Part shown: positions 9,509-18,804 of the stretch, piece after piece
Layout of the letters: every line of letters starts with the position of its first letter
How positions within the stretch are numbered: the stretch's first letter is position 1
Assembly (NCBI GenBank): GCA_947479915.1
Contig: CANKAU010000006.1
Coordinates: 40,343-104,342, forward strand
Origin: Chloroflexota bacterium
Lineage (GTDB): Bacteria; Chloroflexota; Dehalococcoidia; UBA2979
Direction: 5' to 3'
DNA: 64,000 nucleotides
Translations under genes and position numbers: made by a program
Notes under the pieces: model-generated
The model's database searches: none
What the model saw: only the letters and a program-made list of their open reading frames with translations
Told to the model about the DNA's origin: nothing

Positions 9509-10486
9509 ATGGGTGCGCTGGACGGCAAGGTGGCAGTTGTCACCGGCTCAGGACGCGGCATCGGCCGCGGCATCGCGATGCTCTTCGCCTCGGAGGGCGC
9601 GCGCGTCGTCGTGAACGACCCCGGCGTGAACGTGGACGGCTCCGGCGGCGACGCCGGCCCCGCGCAGACCGTGGTGAACGAGATCATCGCCGCCGGCGGC
9701 GAGGCCGTCGCCAGCCTGGACTCAGTCGCGGACACCCAGGCCGCCGAGCACCTGATCGGCATGGCCCTCGACAACTGGGGCCGCCTCGACATCCTCGTCA
9801 ACGTCGCGGGCATCCTGCGCGACCGCATGATCTTCAACATGGCGCACGAGGAGTGGGACGACGTGATCGCCGTCCACCTCAAGGGCCACTACAACACCAT
9901 TCGCCCCGCCTCCGTGATCATGCGTCAGCAGCGGTACGGCCGGATCATCAACTTCTCGTCCGTCTCCGGCATCGTGGGCAACACGGGCCAGTTCAACTAC
10001 GGCGCCGCGAAGTCCGGCATCGCCGGCATGACGCGGGTCATCGCGCGTGACCTCGGTCGCTACGGCGTCACCTGCAACGCGATCGCCCCGGGCGCCGCGA
10101 CGAGGATGACGCAGTCCGTGCCGGACTCCGCGCGCCAGCTGCAGGCCGCCGCCGGTGTCGCTGCCGTCGCCATCGACCGCACGAAGCAGGAGAGCGCGTT
10201 CACCCGCCTCGTCGAGGCGGAGTACATCGCGCCGATGGTTGGCTTCCTCGCCTCGGATGCTGCGTGGAACATCAACGGCAACATCTTCTACGTAAACGGC
10301 GGCGAGGTGTCGCGCGCCCACCACCCGTCGCCCATGCGCACCGTCTACAAGCGCGGCCTGTGGACGCTCGACGAACTGGACGACGCCGTGCAGAACGTGC
10401 TCCTGAAGGACATCCCCAACCCCGCCCCCCCGCGCGACGACGTCGAGGTCCCTGGCCGCGACATCGCGGCGCAGGCGCTGGCGTAA
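9509..10486 (+). CDS. SDR family oxidoreductase (17beta-HSD4/MFE-2-like)
   Basis: MGALDGKVAVVTGSGRGIGRGIAMLFASEGARVVVNDPGVNVDGSGGDAGPAQTVVNEI...YGAAKSGIAGMTRV. Confidence 0.92.
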   Translation: MGALDGKVAVVTGSGRGIGRGIAMLFASEGARVVVNDPGVNVDGSGGDAGPAQTVVNEIIAAGGEAVASLDSVADTQAAEHLIGMALDNWGRLDILVNVAGILRDRMIFNMAHEEWDDVIAVHLKGHYNTIRPASVIMRQQRYGRIINFSSVSGIVGNTGQFNYGAAKSGIAGMTRVIARDLGRYGVTCNAIAPGAATRMTQSVPDSARQLQAAAGVAAVAIDRTKQESAFTRLVEAEYIAPMVGFLASDAAWNINGNIFYVNGGEVSRAHHPSPMRTVYKRGLWTLDELDDAVQNVLLKDIPNPAPPRDDVEVPGRDIAAQALA

Positions 10487-10508
10487 GCGCAGGAAGAGGA
10501 GAACAGCT

Positions 10509-11465
10509 ATGGCCCAGCCTCTTGCCGGCCGCTCCATCGTCATCACCGGATCGGGTCGCGGCATCGGCGCCGAAGTTGCGAAGCTCGCGGGCTCGCTCGG
10601 CGCGAACGTGCTCGTCAACGACCCCGGCGTGAACCTCGACGGCTCCGGCGGCGACGCCGGCCCGGCGCAGAGCGTCGCGAACGAGATCATCGCTGCGGGC
10701 GGCACGGCCGCCTACAACACCGACAGCATCGCGACCGAGGAAGGCGGTGAGAACCTCATCCGCCAGTGCCTCGACACGTGGGGTCGCGTCGACGGCGTCG
10801 TCCACGTCGCGGGCATCCTGCGCGACCGCATGATCTTCAACATGTCGGAGCAGGAGTGGGACGAGGTCATCGCCGTCCACCTGACCGGCTACTTCAATGT
10901 CGCCAAGCCCGCGTCAATCATCATGCGGCAGCAGCGGTTCGGCCGCGTCGTCGCGTTCTCGTCGTCGTCCGGGCTCATGGGCAACGCCGGACAGGCGAAC
11001 TACGGCGCGGCGAAGGCCGGCATCGCCGGCGGCGTCCGCTGCCTCGCGCGCGACCTCGGTCGCTACGGCGTCACCTCGAACGGCATCGCTCCGACGGCGG
11101 GCACGAGGATGACGCAGAGCATCCCGGAGGCCGCTCAGAACCTGCGCGCCGCCGCGCCGACGGCCGTGCAGCGCGCCGAGGACGTTGAGCCGCAGTACCC
11201 CGCCGCGAGCTTCGTCGCACCGATGGTGAACTACCTTCTCTCCGACCAGGCGTGGAACATCAACGGCAAGATCTTCCACGTCGCGGGCGGCCAGGTGTCG
11301 CTCGCGTACGAGGAGGTCGCCGATAAGACGATCGCGAAGGCCGGCATGTGGACCGTGGATGAGCTGCGTGCGGTCGTCCCGACGCGGCTGATGGACGGCG
11401 TCATCAACCCGGCCCCGCCGCCCCCGACGCTCGACCTGCCCGGCCGGCCGGTCGCCGCGCCGTAA
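10509..11465 (+). CDS. SDR family oxidoreductase, tandem paralogue of the preceding gene
   Basis: MAQPLAGRSIVITGSGRGIGAEVAKLAGSLGANVLVNDPGVNLDGSGGDAGPAQSVANEIIAAGG...; strong similarity to 9509..10486. Confidence 0.92.
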   Translation: MAQPLAGRSIVITGSGRGIGAEVAKLAGSLGANVLVNDPGVNLDGSGGDAGPAQSVANEIIAAGGTAAYNTDSIATEEGGENLIRQCLDTWGRVDGVVHVAGILRDRMIFNMSEQEWDEVIAVHLTGYFNVAKPASIIMRQQRFGRVVAFSSSSGLMGNAGQANYGAAKAGIAGGVRCLARDLGRYGVTSNGIAPTAGTRMTQSIPEAAQNLRAAAPTAVQRAEDVEPQYPAASFVAPMVNYLLSDQAWNINGKIFHVAGGQVSLAYEEVADKTIAKAGMWTVDELRAVVPTRLMDGVINPAPPPPTLDLPGRPVAAP

Positions 11466-11485
11466 CCGGGCCGCGCAGCCAGAAC

Positions 11486-11514
11486 GAACGGGCCGCTCAC
11501 TGGGCGGCCCGTTC
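11486..11514. terminator. Intrinsic terminator-like hairpin
   Basis: GAACGGGCCGC-tcactgg-GCGGCCCGTTC, 11-bp perfect stem, between convergent genes. Confidence 0.8.
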
Positions 11515-11560
11515 TGCTTCTGTCGTCGCAAGATCTCGATACGTCGAGGCGGCCTCGACG

Positions 11561-12139
11561 CTACTCCGGCTCGTCGGAGGCGTCGGGGGCGTCCGGCACG
11601 TAGTCCTCGATGTCCTCGGGGAACGACTCCATGTACACGAAGTCGTAGCCGGCGCGGCGCGTCTCGCGGATGCGGTGGAAGCCAGCCGCGGTGAACGAGG
11701 CCTGCGCGCGGGCGTTCCACGTCAGCGTGTGCAGGTAAACGCGGCGCAGTCGCAACTCGTTGAACAGGTAGCGCAGCATGGTGCGCACGGTGTCGCGGCC
11801 GTAGCCGTGCGACCAGTAGTCGCGGTCGCCGATGGTGATGCCCAGCTCAGCCTCGCGCAGGAACGCGTCGTAGCCGTAGTACATGACGTTGCCGATGTGC
11901 TTGCCCGTCGCGCGATCCTCGATCGCAAACGTGCGACGGTGCTGCGTCGGGTACTGAAGCTCCTCGGACAGCGTCGCGAGGAACGAGGCGAATCGCATCG
12001 TCATCGGGCGGGCGGCGTCGTACGCGGCGAGCTCCGGATCGCACCGCCAGGCGTAGTCGTTCTCGGCGTCGTCTATGCGCTTCTCGCGAAGCCGGACGAG
12101 CTCGCCCTCGCCGACGATCTTGGGCTGCGTGGCTGTCAT
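11561..12139 (-). CDS. GNAT family N-acetyltransferase
   Basis: VRLREKRIDDAENDYAWRCDPELAAYDAARP...ELGITIGDRDYWSHGYGRDTVRTMLRYLFNELRLRRVYLHTLTWNARAQASFTAAGF. Confidence 0.9.
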   Translation of the reverse strand: MTATQPKIVGEGELVRLREKRIDDAENDYAWRCDPELAAYDAARPMTMRFASFLATLSEELQYPTQHRRTFAIEDRATGKHIGNVMYYGYDAFLREAELGITIGDRDYWSHGYGRDTVRTMLRYLFNELRLRRVYLHTLTWNARAQASFTAAGFHRIRETRRAGYDFVYMESFPEDIEDYVPDAPDASDEPE

Positions 12140-12564
12140 GCGGGGATCCTACCGATCTGCTCCCACGCGCGGTGGAGCATCGGCAACTGGTTCTTGTGCG
12201 TCAGCAGTCGCTCGGCCTCGGACAGGTGCCGCCACTCCACCTTGTCGAACTCGTGGTCGTGGTTGGCCGTGTCGCCGCCGGTCGGCTCCATCAGAAAGTA
12301 GTGGACGGTCTTCTGGACGCGCTCACCATCCGGTGCCGTGTACCAGTACTCCACCTGCCCCACCGTGTCCACAATCCGCACCTCGAGGCCGGTCTCCTCG
12401 CGCACCTCGCGCAGGGCCGTCTCCTCCACCGTCTCGCCAGCGTCGGGCGTGCCCTTGGGGAGCGCCCACAGGCGCTCCGCGGTCCGACCGACAAGGACGA
12501 TCTCGATGCCCTCCTCGGCGCGGCGGAAGACGATGCCTCCGGCGGACATGGCGGTACGACTCAC
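12136..12564 (-). CDS. NUDIX hydrolase
   Basis: Nudix box GTPDAGETVEETALREVREETGLE. Confidence 0.92.
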   Translation of the reverse strand: MSRTAMSAGGIVFRRAEEGIEIVLVGRTAERLWALPKGTPDAGETVEETALREVREETGLEVRIVDTVGQVEYWYTAPDGERVQKTVHYFLMEPTGGDTANHDHEFDKVEWRHLSEAERLLTHKNQLPMLHRAWEQIGRIPA

Positions 12565-13604
12565 AGGAGGTCGTCCTCGTCTTCGAACTGCGGTCCGCGC
12601 GAGCGGCCATCCATCATCTCGGCCGTGATCACCTGCACCTCCGCGAGCGCCTCGCGGATCGCGTCCTGGATGTGAGGGTCGCGGCGCTCCTTCAACCAGC
12701 GGTTGAGGATGCGCTCGACTTCCTCGTTACCGATCTCACCCAGCGCGCGGATCGCGGCGACCTGGACGTCGTCGTCCTTGTCCTCCGTCGCCAGCATGAC
12801 CAGCGGCTCGACTGCCTCGTCGAGCAGCAGCTGCCCCGCGGCCTCGGCGGCGGCGGCGCGCATGTCCGCGTCTTCGTCGTCGAAGTGATAGATGAGCAGG
12901 TCGAGCCAGCCCTCCGAAGCGTTCCGGCCCATGGCGCGGATCGCGGCCAGGCGGAGCTGCGGGCTGCCGACCTCGTACAGGTCGCTGATCATCTCGGCGG
13001 TCGACTCGTCCGACCACGCCCCGAGCGCCTCAAGCGCGGTACCGCGTACCTCGTCCGTCTCCTCGACGTCCTCGACGGCGTCGCGGAGCGCGGCGGTCAA
13101 CGTCTCGGCGTCGTCGTCCGCGAGCAACCCGAACTCGAGGCCGATGACATAGCTGCCAAGCGCCTTCGCGATCTCCACACGCACCATCGGCACGGGGTCA
13201 TCGCGCAGTTGGGAGGCGAGCAGCCGCATGTACTCGGCGCGATCCTGCTCGCGCAGCCCACGGACGGCGAGCATGCGGGTCGCCGGGTCCGGGTCGCGCA
13301 GCGCGGTGAGCGCGACGCGGTGGAAGTCCAGCGCGGCCTCGTCCTCCTCCAGCTGCTGCATCGCCGCGAGCACCTCGCGACGGCGCGCGGGCTCGATCGT
13401 CGGCCAGAGGCGCAGCAGCGACGTCAGCGTCTCGCGGTTCGGTTCCGTGAGTGCGCGCAGCTTCGCGAGATCGAGGGGCGCCCCGGCGACGATTTCCGCG
13501 ATCACCTGCTCCGGCGGCACGCCGGGCGTCCGCGGGGCATCGTCCTCGTCATCGAGGTCGTCAGAGGGGCGTGGTTCGTCGGTCATCTGGTGCTCCATGC
13601 CCAT
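12561..13604 (-). CDS. HEAT-repeat domain protein
   Basis: Repeated HEAT/PBS-like units (LRDPDPATRMLAVRGLREQ, AIRALGEIGNEEVERILNRWLKE). Confidence 0.85.
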   Translation of the reverse strand: MGMEHQMTDEPRPSDDLDDEDDAPRTPGVPPEQVIAEIVAGAPLDLAKLRALTEPNRETLTSLLRLWPTIEPARRREVLAAMQQLEEDEAALDFHRVALTALRDPDPATRMLAVRGLREQDRAEYMRLLASQLRDDPVPMVRVEIAKALGSYVIGLEFGLLADDDAETLTAALRDAVEDVEETDEVRGTALEALGAWSDESTAEMISDLYEVGSPQLRLAAIRAMGRNASEGWLDLLIYHFDDEDADMRAAAAEAAGQLLLDEAVEPLVMLATEDKDDDVQVAAIRALGEIGNEEVERILNRWLKERRDPHIQDAIREALAEVQVITAEMMDGRSRGPQFEDEDDLL

Positions 13605-13647
13605 CTTATCAGTGCGGTCGCGGTGGTCTCGGGCGGTACGCGACGGG

Positions 13648-14643
13648 TCAGTGCTCGGCGCGCGGCTCGCGCTCCATCAGCGCGCGCACTTCCTCCAGCG
13701 GATGCGCCCCCTGGTACAGCACCCGGTCGAGCGCTGAAGTGATCGGCATCTCGACACCGAGGCGGTCGGCCAGCCGGAGCGCCGCGGGTATAGTCGTTGC
13801 GCCCTCGGCAGTCTCGCCGAGCCGCGCGAGCGAGTCCTCCAGCGTGGCACCGCCGGCGATCATCTCGCCGAGCCGGCGGTTGCGCGACAGCGGGCTGTAC
13901 GAGGTCGCGATCAGGTCACCGACGCCAGCCAGCCCCTGGAACGTCATCGCCTCCGCGCCGGCCGCGATGCCGAGGCGCGTGATCTCGGCGAGCCCGCGCG
14001 TGATCAGGGCCGCCTTCGCGTTGTTGCCGAACTGGAAGCCGTCCACCATGCCGCCGGCGATCGCGATCACGTTCTTCAGCGCCCCGCCGAACTCCACGCC
14101 CGCAATGTCCTCGCTGGTGTAGACGCGCAGCGCGCGCGAATGGAACGCCCCGCGCAGCGCAGCGACCGAGGCGTCGTGCGTCGCGATGACCGTTGAACCA
14201 GGCAGCCCCTCGACCACCTCACGCGAGAGGTTGGGGCCGGACAGCACGGCGAGCGGGTGGCCCGGCAGCGCCTCGCCGAGAATCTCGGACATGCGTCGCC
14301 CGGTCTCGAGGTGGATGCCCTTGGTCGCGCTGAGGATGGTCGCGCCCTCGGCGAGCGCGGGGCACGCGGCGGCGGCATTCGCCGCGAGCGTGTGCGACGG
14401 GACGGCGAAGCAGACGAGGTCCGCTCCCGCCAGCGCGTCGGGAAGTGCCGCAACGTGCAGATTGTCCGGGAACACCACGCCGGGAAGCCGCGGACTGCGC
14501 CGGATGGTGCGCAGCGCCTCGGCCTCCGCCTCCGAGCGCGCGACGAGGACGACCGGGAGGCCTCGACGGGCCATGTGCACGGCGAGCGTGGTGCCCCACG
14601 CGGTCACGCCGATCACGGCAGCCTGCGCGAACGTCTCGGCCAC
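13648..14643 (-). CDS. gpsA: NAD(P)-dependent glycerol-3-phosphate dehydrogenase
   Basis: AAVIGVTAWGTTLAVHMARRG...GFQFGNNAKAALITRGLAEITRLGIAAGAEAMTFQGLAGVGDLIATSYSPLSRNRRLGEMI. Confidence 0.95.
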   Translation of the reverse strand: MAETFAQAAVIGVTAWGTTLAVHMARRGLPVVLVARSEAEAEALRTIRRSPRLPGVVFPDNLHVAALPDALAGADLVCFAVPSHTLAANAAAACPALAEGATILSATKGIHLETGRRMSEILGEALPGHPLAVLSGPNLSREVVEGLPGSTVIATHDASVAALRGAFHSRALRVYTSEDIAGVEFGGALKNVIAIAGGMVDGFQFGNNAKAALITRGLAEITRLGIAAGAEAMTFQGLAGVGDLIATSYSPLSRNRRLGEMIAGGATLEDSLARLGETAEGATTIPAALRLADRLGVEMPITSALDRVLYQGAHPLEEVRALMEREPRAEH

Positions 14644-14646
14644 GGT

Positions 14647-15285
14647 CTAGTGCGCGCCGGTCGGGCGCTGCCCGCCACCCTGCCCGAGCTTGGGCTCCGT
14701 GCCGGCGAGTAGCCGGCGGATGTTCCCGACGTGGCTGATCTCCACCGCCAGCATCGTGAGCAGCGCGAAGACGAGGTACGGCGCGGCGAGCCGTTCGAGG
14801 TACACAAGCCCGACGACCGCGAGGAAGCCGACGAACACGCCGATCACCGACATGAGCGAGGCGTACCGGAAGATCGCGAGGATCGCGATCGAGAAGGCGA
14901 CCACGACGAGCGCGGCCGGCGGCGACACAGCGAGAAACGCCCCGAACGCCGTCGCAACGCCGCGTCCGCCTCGGAAGCCGGCGAACACCGGGAAGATGTG
15001 GCCGATGACCGCCGCGACCCCGGCGAGCGCAGCCGCCCACGGGTCGTCGAGCACCATGCGGCCGATGAGCACCGCGGCGGCGCCCTTCGTGATGTCACCG
15101 ATGACGACGATCAGCGCCCACTTCCAGCCCATGGCCCGCAGCGAGTTCGTGAACCCCGTCTTACCGGAGCCACGCTGTCGCACGTCACCCACACCGGCGA
15201 GCCGCCCAACGATCAGCCCGAACGGGATGCCCCCGAAGAGGTACCCCGCGACAATGCCGACCGCGATGGCGGCCCATCCACTCAC
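14647..15285 (-). CDS. plsY: Glycerol-3-phosphate acyltransferase PlsY
   Basis: VSGWAAIAVGIVAGYLFGGIPFGLIVGRLAGVGDVRQRGSGKTGFTNSLRAMGWKWAL...HIFPVFAGFRGGRGVATAFG; GTG start overlaps the der stop. Confidence 0.9.
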   Translation of the reverse strand: MSGWAAIAVGIVAGYLFGGIPFGLIVGRLAGVGDVRQRGSGKTGFTNSLRAMGWKWALIVVIGDITKGAAAVLIGRMVLDDPWAAALAGVAAVIGHIFPVFAGFRGGRGVATAFGAFLAVSPPAALVVVAFSIAILAIFRYASLMSVIGVFVGFLAVVGLVYLERLAAPYLVFALLTMLAVEISHVGNIRRLLAGTEPKLGQGGGQRPTGAH

Positions 15286-16637
15286 GCGGGCACCTCGACG
15301 GGGCGCTCGGTGCGGCCCCGGAAGACCAGGCGCACCGTGGAGCCCTCGAAGCCGAAGGCGGCGCGGATGCGGTTTTCCAGGAAACGCTGGTAGGAGAAGT
15401 GGACGATCGCCGGGTTGTTCACGAAGAACACGAAGGTCGGCGGCGAGACCGCGGCCTGCGTGACGTAGAGCACCTTGAGCTTCTGGCTGCGCACCGTGGG
15501 CGGGCCATGCTCGGCCATCGCGCGGTGGATGATGCGGTTCAGCTCGGACGTCGACACCCGGTGCTCGCGCACCTCGGCGACGTGCACGACGAGCTCGAGC
15601 AGGTCGCGGATGCCCTCGCCGGTCAGGGCGGAGGTGAACTGGATCGGCGCCCAGCCCATGAACTGGTAGTGCGCATCGATCTGCGCGGCGAACTCCTGGC
15701 GACCGCTGCGGTCCTCGGCCAGGTCCCACTTGTTCACGACCAGGATGATGCCCTTGCCGTGCTCCAGCGCGTACCCGGCGATGTGCGTGTCCTGCGCGGT
15801 CAGCGGCTCGGTCTGGTCGATCACCAGCAGCACCACGTCCGCGCGATCCACGGCCTGCTCGGCGCGCTGCACGGAGTGACGCTCCACGCCACGTTCGATC
15901 TTGCCCTTGCGCCGGATGCCAGCCGTGTCGACCAGCAGCATCTCGTGGCCCTCGAAGTCGAACGGGGTGTCGATCGGGTCACGCGTGGTGCCCGGCACGT
16001 CCGACACAACGACGCGGTTCTCGCCGAGGATCGCGTTCGTGATCGAGGACTTGCCGACATTCGGACGCCCGACGATCGCGACGCGGATGCGCAGGTCGCC
16101 GCGCTCCGGGATCTCAGCGCCGGGAACCATGTCGAGGATCGCGTCCATCAGGTCGCCGATCCCCTTGCCGTGGATCGCCGAGACCGCGAACGGCTCGCCC
16201 AGGCCCACCGCGTAGAGATCCATGATGTTCTGCTGGCCGGCGCGCGTGTCGGTCTTGTTGGCGACGAGCAGCACGGGCTGGTTCGCGCGGCGGAGCATCT
16301 CCGCGATCTCGTAGTCTGCGGCGGTCAGGCCGACGGCAGCGTCGACGACGAAGAGCACCGCTTCCGCCTCGGCGAGTGCCTGCTGCACGCCCTGGCGGAT
16401 CAGCGGGCCGAACGGATCGTCCTCGTCATCACCCAGGCCGCCCGTGTCGACGACGCGGACGTGCTTCCCGTTCCAGTCGAACGAACCGTAGATACGGTCA
16501 CGGGTGGTGCCGGGGAGATCCTCGACGAGGGCGCGGTTTGCGGAGGTGAGTCGGTTGAAGAGCGCCGACTTGCCCACGTTCGGACGCCCGACAATGGCAA
16601 TGAGCGGTCCGGTGGAGAAGAGGTCAGGTGAGGTCAT
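15282..16637 (-). CDS. der: Ribosome biogenesis GTPase Der
   Basis: Two G domains: IVGRPNVGKSALFNRLTSANRALVEDLPGTTRDR and IVGRPNVGKSSITNAILGENRVVVSDVPGTTRDPID. Confidence 0.96.
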   Translation of the reverse strand: MTSPDLFSTGPLIAIVGRPNVGKSALFNRLTSANRALVEDLPGTTRDRIYGSFDWNGKHVRVVDTGGLGDDEDDPFGPLIRQGVQQALAEAEAVLFVVDAAVGLTAADYEIAEMLRRANQPVLLVANKTDTRAGQQNIMDLYAVGLGEPFAVSAIHGKGIGDLMDAILDMVPGAEIPERGDLRIRVAIVGRPNVGKSSITNAILGENRVVVSDVPGTTRDPIDTPFDFEGHEMLLVDTAGIRRKGKIERGVERHSVQRAEQAVDRADVVLLVIDQTEPLTAQDTHIAGYALEHGKGIILVVNKWDLAEDRSGRQEFAAQIDAHYQFMGWAPIQFTSALTGEGIRDLLELVVHVAEVREHRVSTSELNRIIHRAMAEHGPPTVRSQKLKVLYVTQAAVSPPTFVFFVNNPAIVHFSYQRFLENRIRAAFGFEGSTVRLVFRGRTERPVEVPA

Positions 16638-17902
16638 GGTGTCCCGATCGTAACCTCGACGGTCGTGGACTGCACAAAACCGACGGTAATCCCCTCTGGG
16701 GTCTGGACGCGGACCGGCAGCGTGTAGGTGCCGCGGGTTCGTCCGCCGACGTCCACGGTCACCTTCACGTCTTCGGGCAGGAGGGCGTTCAGAGCCGGGA
16801 TCGGGCCGTTGAGGACGACTTCGAGGGTGGGCGGCGCGAAGCGCGCGGTGAGCCCCTGCGGCACGTTCTGCGCCTGGATCCCGAAGGTCGTGCGCTGGGC
16901 GCCGCCCACCTGTGCGACGGTGACCGTGACGGTCGCCCTCGAGAGCCCGACGGCCGTCACCCCCGCCGGGAGCGGGATCGCCAGCGACCGCGCGATGTCC
17001 GCGCGCGCTCCGGCGACATCCACGGCGGGCAGTGCGATGCGGTCGAGCGCCTGCAGCGCCTGCACCGCCCCCTGGATCTGCACCGTCGAGGGCGACGTGG
17101 TGACCGAGGAGACGCGGTAGCCCGTATCCGGCACACCCGTCACGTCCACGGTCAGCGGCACCGTGCGGACGATGGTGCTCTGGATCACCTGTACGCCGAC
17201 CTTCACGGTCTTCGGGTCGATGCGCACGCCCCGGATCTCGCCGCCGCCCGCGCCGACGGGCTTCAGGTTCACGCCCGGCTCCACGCCGGCGGTGAGGCCC
17301 GTGACGTTGATCTCGGCGACTGCCTCGGAGACCAGCGCGACCAGCGACTCCGCGCCGCGCACCGTGACCGTGCTGGTCTGCGGGCTCATAGGGCCTAGCT
17401 CGTAGCCGATCGGCAGCTGGCCCACGGCGCGCGTGGTGACCGGCACCTTGTTCGTGAGCTGGTTCTCAAGGTTCACCGTGATCACGCGCGGGCTCGTGTC
17501 CACAACGCGCACGCCGCTGACGTCGACGACCTCGACCCGCAGCGGCACCTCCTGCGATCGCGCGCCGAAGCCGTTGAGGTCGACGAACGCGCGGAAGTTC
17601 GCGGAGCTCAGCCGCTCCCAGCGGTCCGAGGCTGCCGCGACGCGCACCGTGATCGTCGGTAGCTGGTTCGCGACTGCCAACGACTCGCCGACGTTCACCG
17701 CCTCGACGGTGATCGGCTGCGGGAAGGCGTCGACCAGCGTCGGGTTCTCGGTGTCCGCCACGAACACCCACAGCGAAACGCCGAGGACGAGCGAGACCGC
17801 GAGCAGGCCCGGCGTCCGCCGCACGGCTCCGCGCACGCGCCGGTAGACCTCGACCGCCAGCTCCATCGCCTCCGAGCGACCACCCGTGCCGCGCCCAGAC
17901 AT
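16634..17902 (-). CDS. YbbR-domain (CdaR-like) membrane-anchored protein
   Basis: MSGRGTGGRSEAMELAV..LLAVSLVLGVSLWVFVADTENP then repeated YbbR-type beta domains; adjacent to cdaA. Confidence 0.85.
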   Translation of the reverse strand: MSGRGTGGRSEAMELAVEVYRRVRGAVRRTPGLLAVSLVLGVSLWVFVADTENPTLVDAFPQPITVEAVNVGESLAVANQLPTITVRVAAASDRWERLSSANFRAFVDLNGFGARSQEVPLRVEVVDVSGVRVVDTSPRVITVNLENQLTNKVPVTTRAVGQLPIGYELGPMSPQTSTVTVRGAESLVALVSEAVAEINVTGLTAGVEPGVNLKPVGAGGGEIRGVRIDPKTVKVGVQVIQSTIVRTVPLTVDVTGVPDTGYRVSSVTTSPSTVQIQGAVQALQALDRIALPAVDVAGARADIARSLAIPLPAGVTAVGLSRATVTVTVAQVGGAQRTTFGIQAQNVPQGLTARFAPPTLEVVLNGPIPALNALLPEDVKVTVDVGGRTRGTYTLPVRVQTPEGITVGFVQSTTVEVTIGTP

Positions 17903-17904
17903 GC

Positions 17905-18726
17905 TCACGACGCGCGCCGGTCGCCGGTCGCGCCCGCCTCGCGCTCCACGAAGTCGATGTCGAACAGGCGGTGCAGCTGCCGCAGCAGACGCGTCTCGTC
18001 GAGGTCGGGCACCATGCGCCCGTTGGAGCACAGCGACACGTCCCCGCGCTCCTCGGAGCAGACGATAACCACGGCGTCCGTGCGCTCGGTCAGGCCGACC
18101 GCGGAGCGATGTCGCATGCCGTACTCGGCGGGGAGCGGTGCCTCGGACAGCGGGAGCGTGCACCCCGCGGCGACGACGCGGTCGACGCGCACGACGACGG
18201 CGCCGTCATGCATCGGCGAGCGCTCGATGAAGAGGCTGAGCAGCAGTTCGACGGACAGCCCCGCGTCGAGGCGAATGCCGGTCTCGATGACGTCCTGCAG
18301 GCCCGTCTCGCGCTCAAGCACGATGAGGGCGCCCGTGTTCTCGCGCGCCATCTGCATCGCCGCGCGCACCACGATGTTGATCGAGCCCTCGTGCTCTCGA
18401 CGGTGCAGCACGGACCGCAGGCCGGTGCGTCCCAGCCGCTCCAGCGCTCGGCGCAGTTCGGGCTGGAAGATGATCACCATCCCGACGAGGAGGCCCGTCA
18501 CGGAGTTGCGGAGGATCCAGTTGATCATCCGCAGGTCGAACACCTGGCTCAGCACCAGCGCGCCGACCAGCACGAGCCCCACGCCTCGGAGCACCGTCAT
18601 CGCCGCGGTGCCACGCACCAGCAGCAACAGCCAGTAGATCGAGCCGGAGACGATCAGGATGTCGACCGCCGCGGAGACACCGAACCGCACGAAGACGTCA
18701 CGCAGGACGGCCGGGATCTCGGGCAC
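17905..18726 (-). CDS. cdaA: Diadenylate cyclase CdaA
   Basis: Three N-terminal TM segments then DAC domain with MHDGAVVVR and GMRHRSAVGLTE. Confidence 0.94.
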   Translation of the reverse strand: MPEIPAVLRDVFVRFGVSAAVDILIVSGSIYWLLLLVRGTAAMTVLRGVGLVLVGALVLSQVFDLRMINWILRNSVTGLLVGMVIIFQPELRRALERLGRTGLRSVLHRREHEGSINIVVRAAMQMARENTGALIVLERETGLQDVIETGIRLDAGLSVELLLSLFIERSPMHDGAVVVRVDRVVAAGCTLPLSEAPLPAEYGMRHRSAVGLTERTDAVVIVCSEERGDVSLCSNGRMVPDLDETRLLRQLHRLFDIDFVEREAGATGDRRAS

Positions 18727-18804
18727 CGTGCGTCCTTACTCTCGCCAGTCGAGGTCCACGCGTTCGGGGGAGCAGCCGGCGGGCCGGCCGACTCGAACTA
18801 TAGG

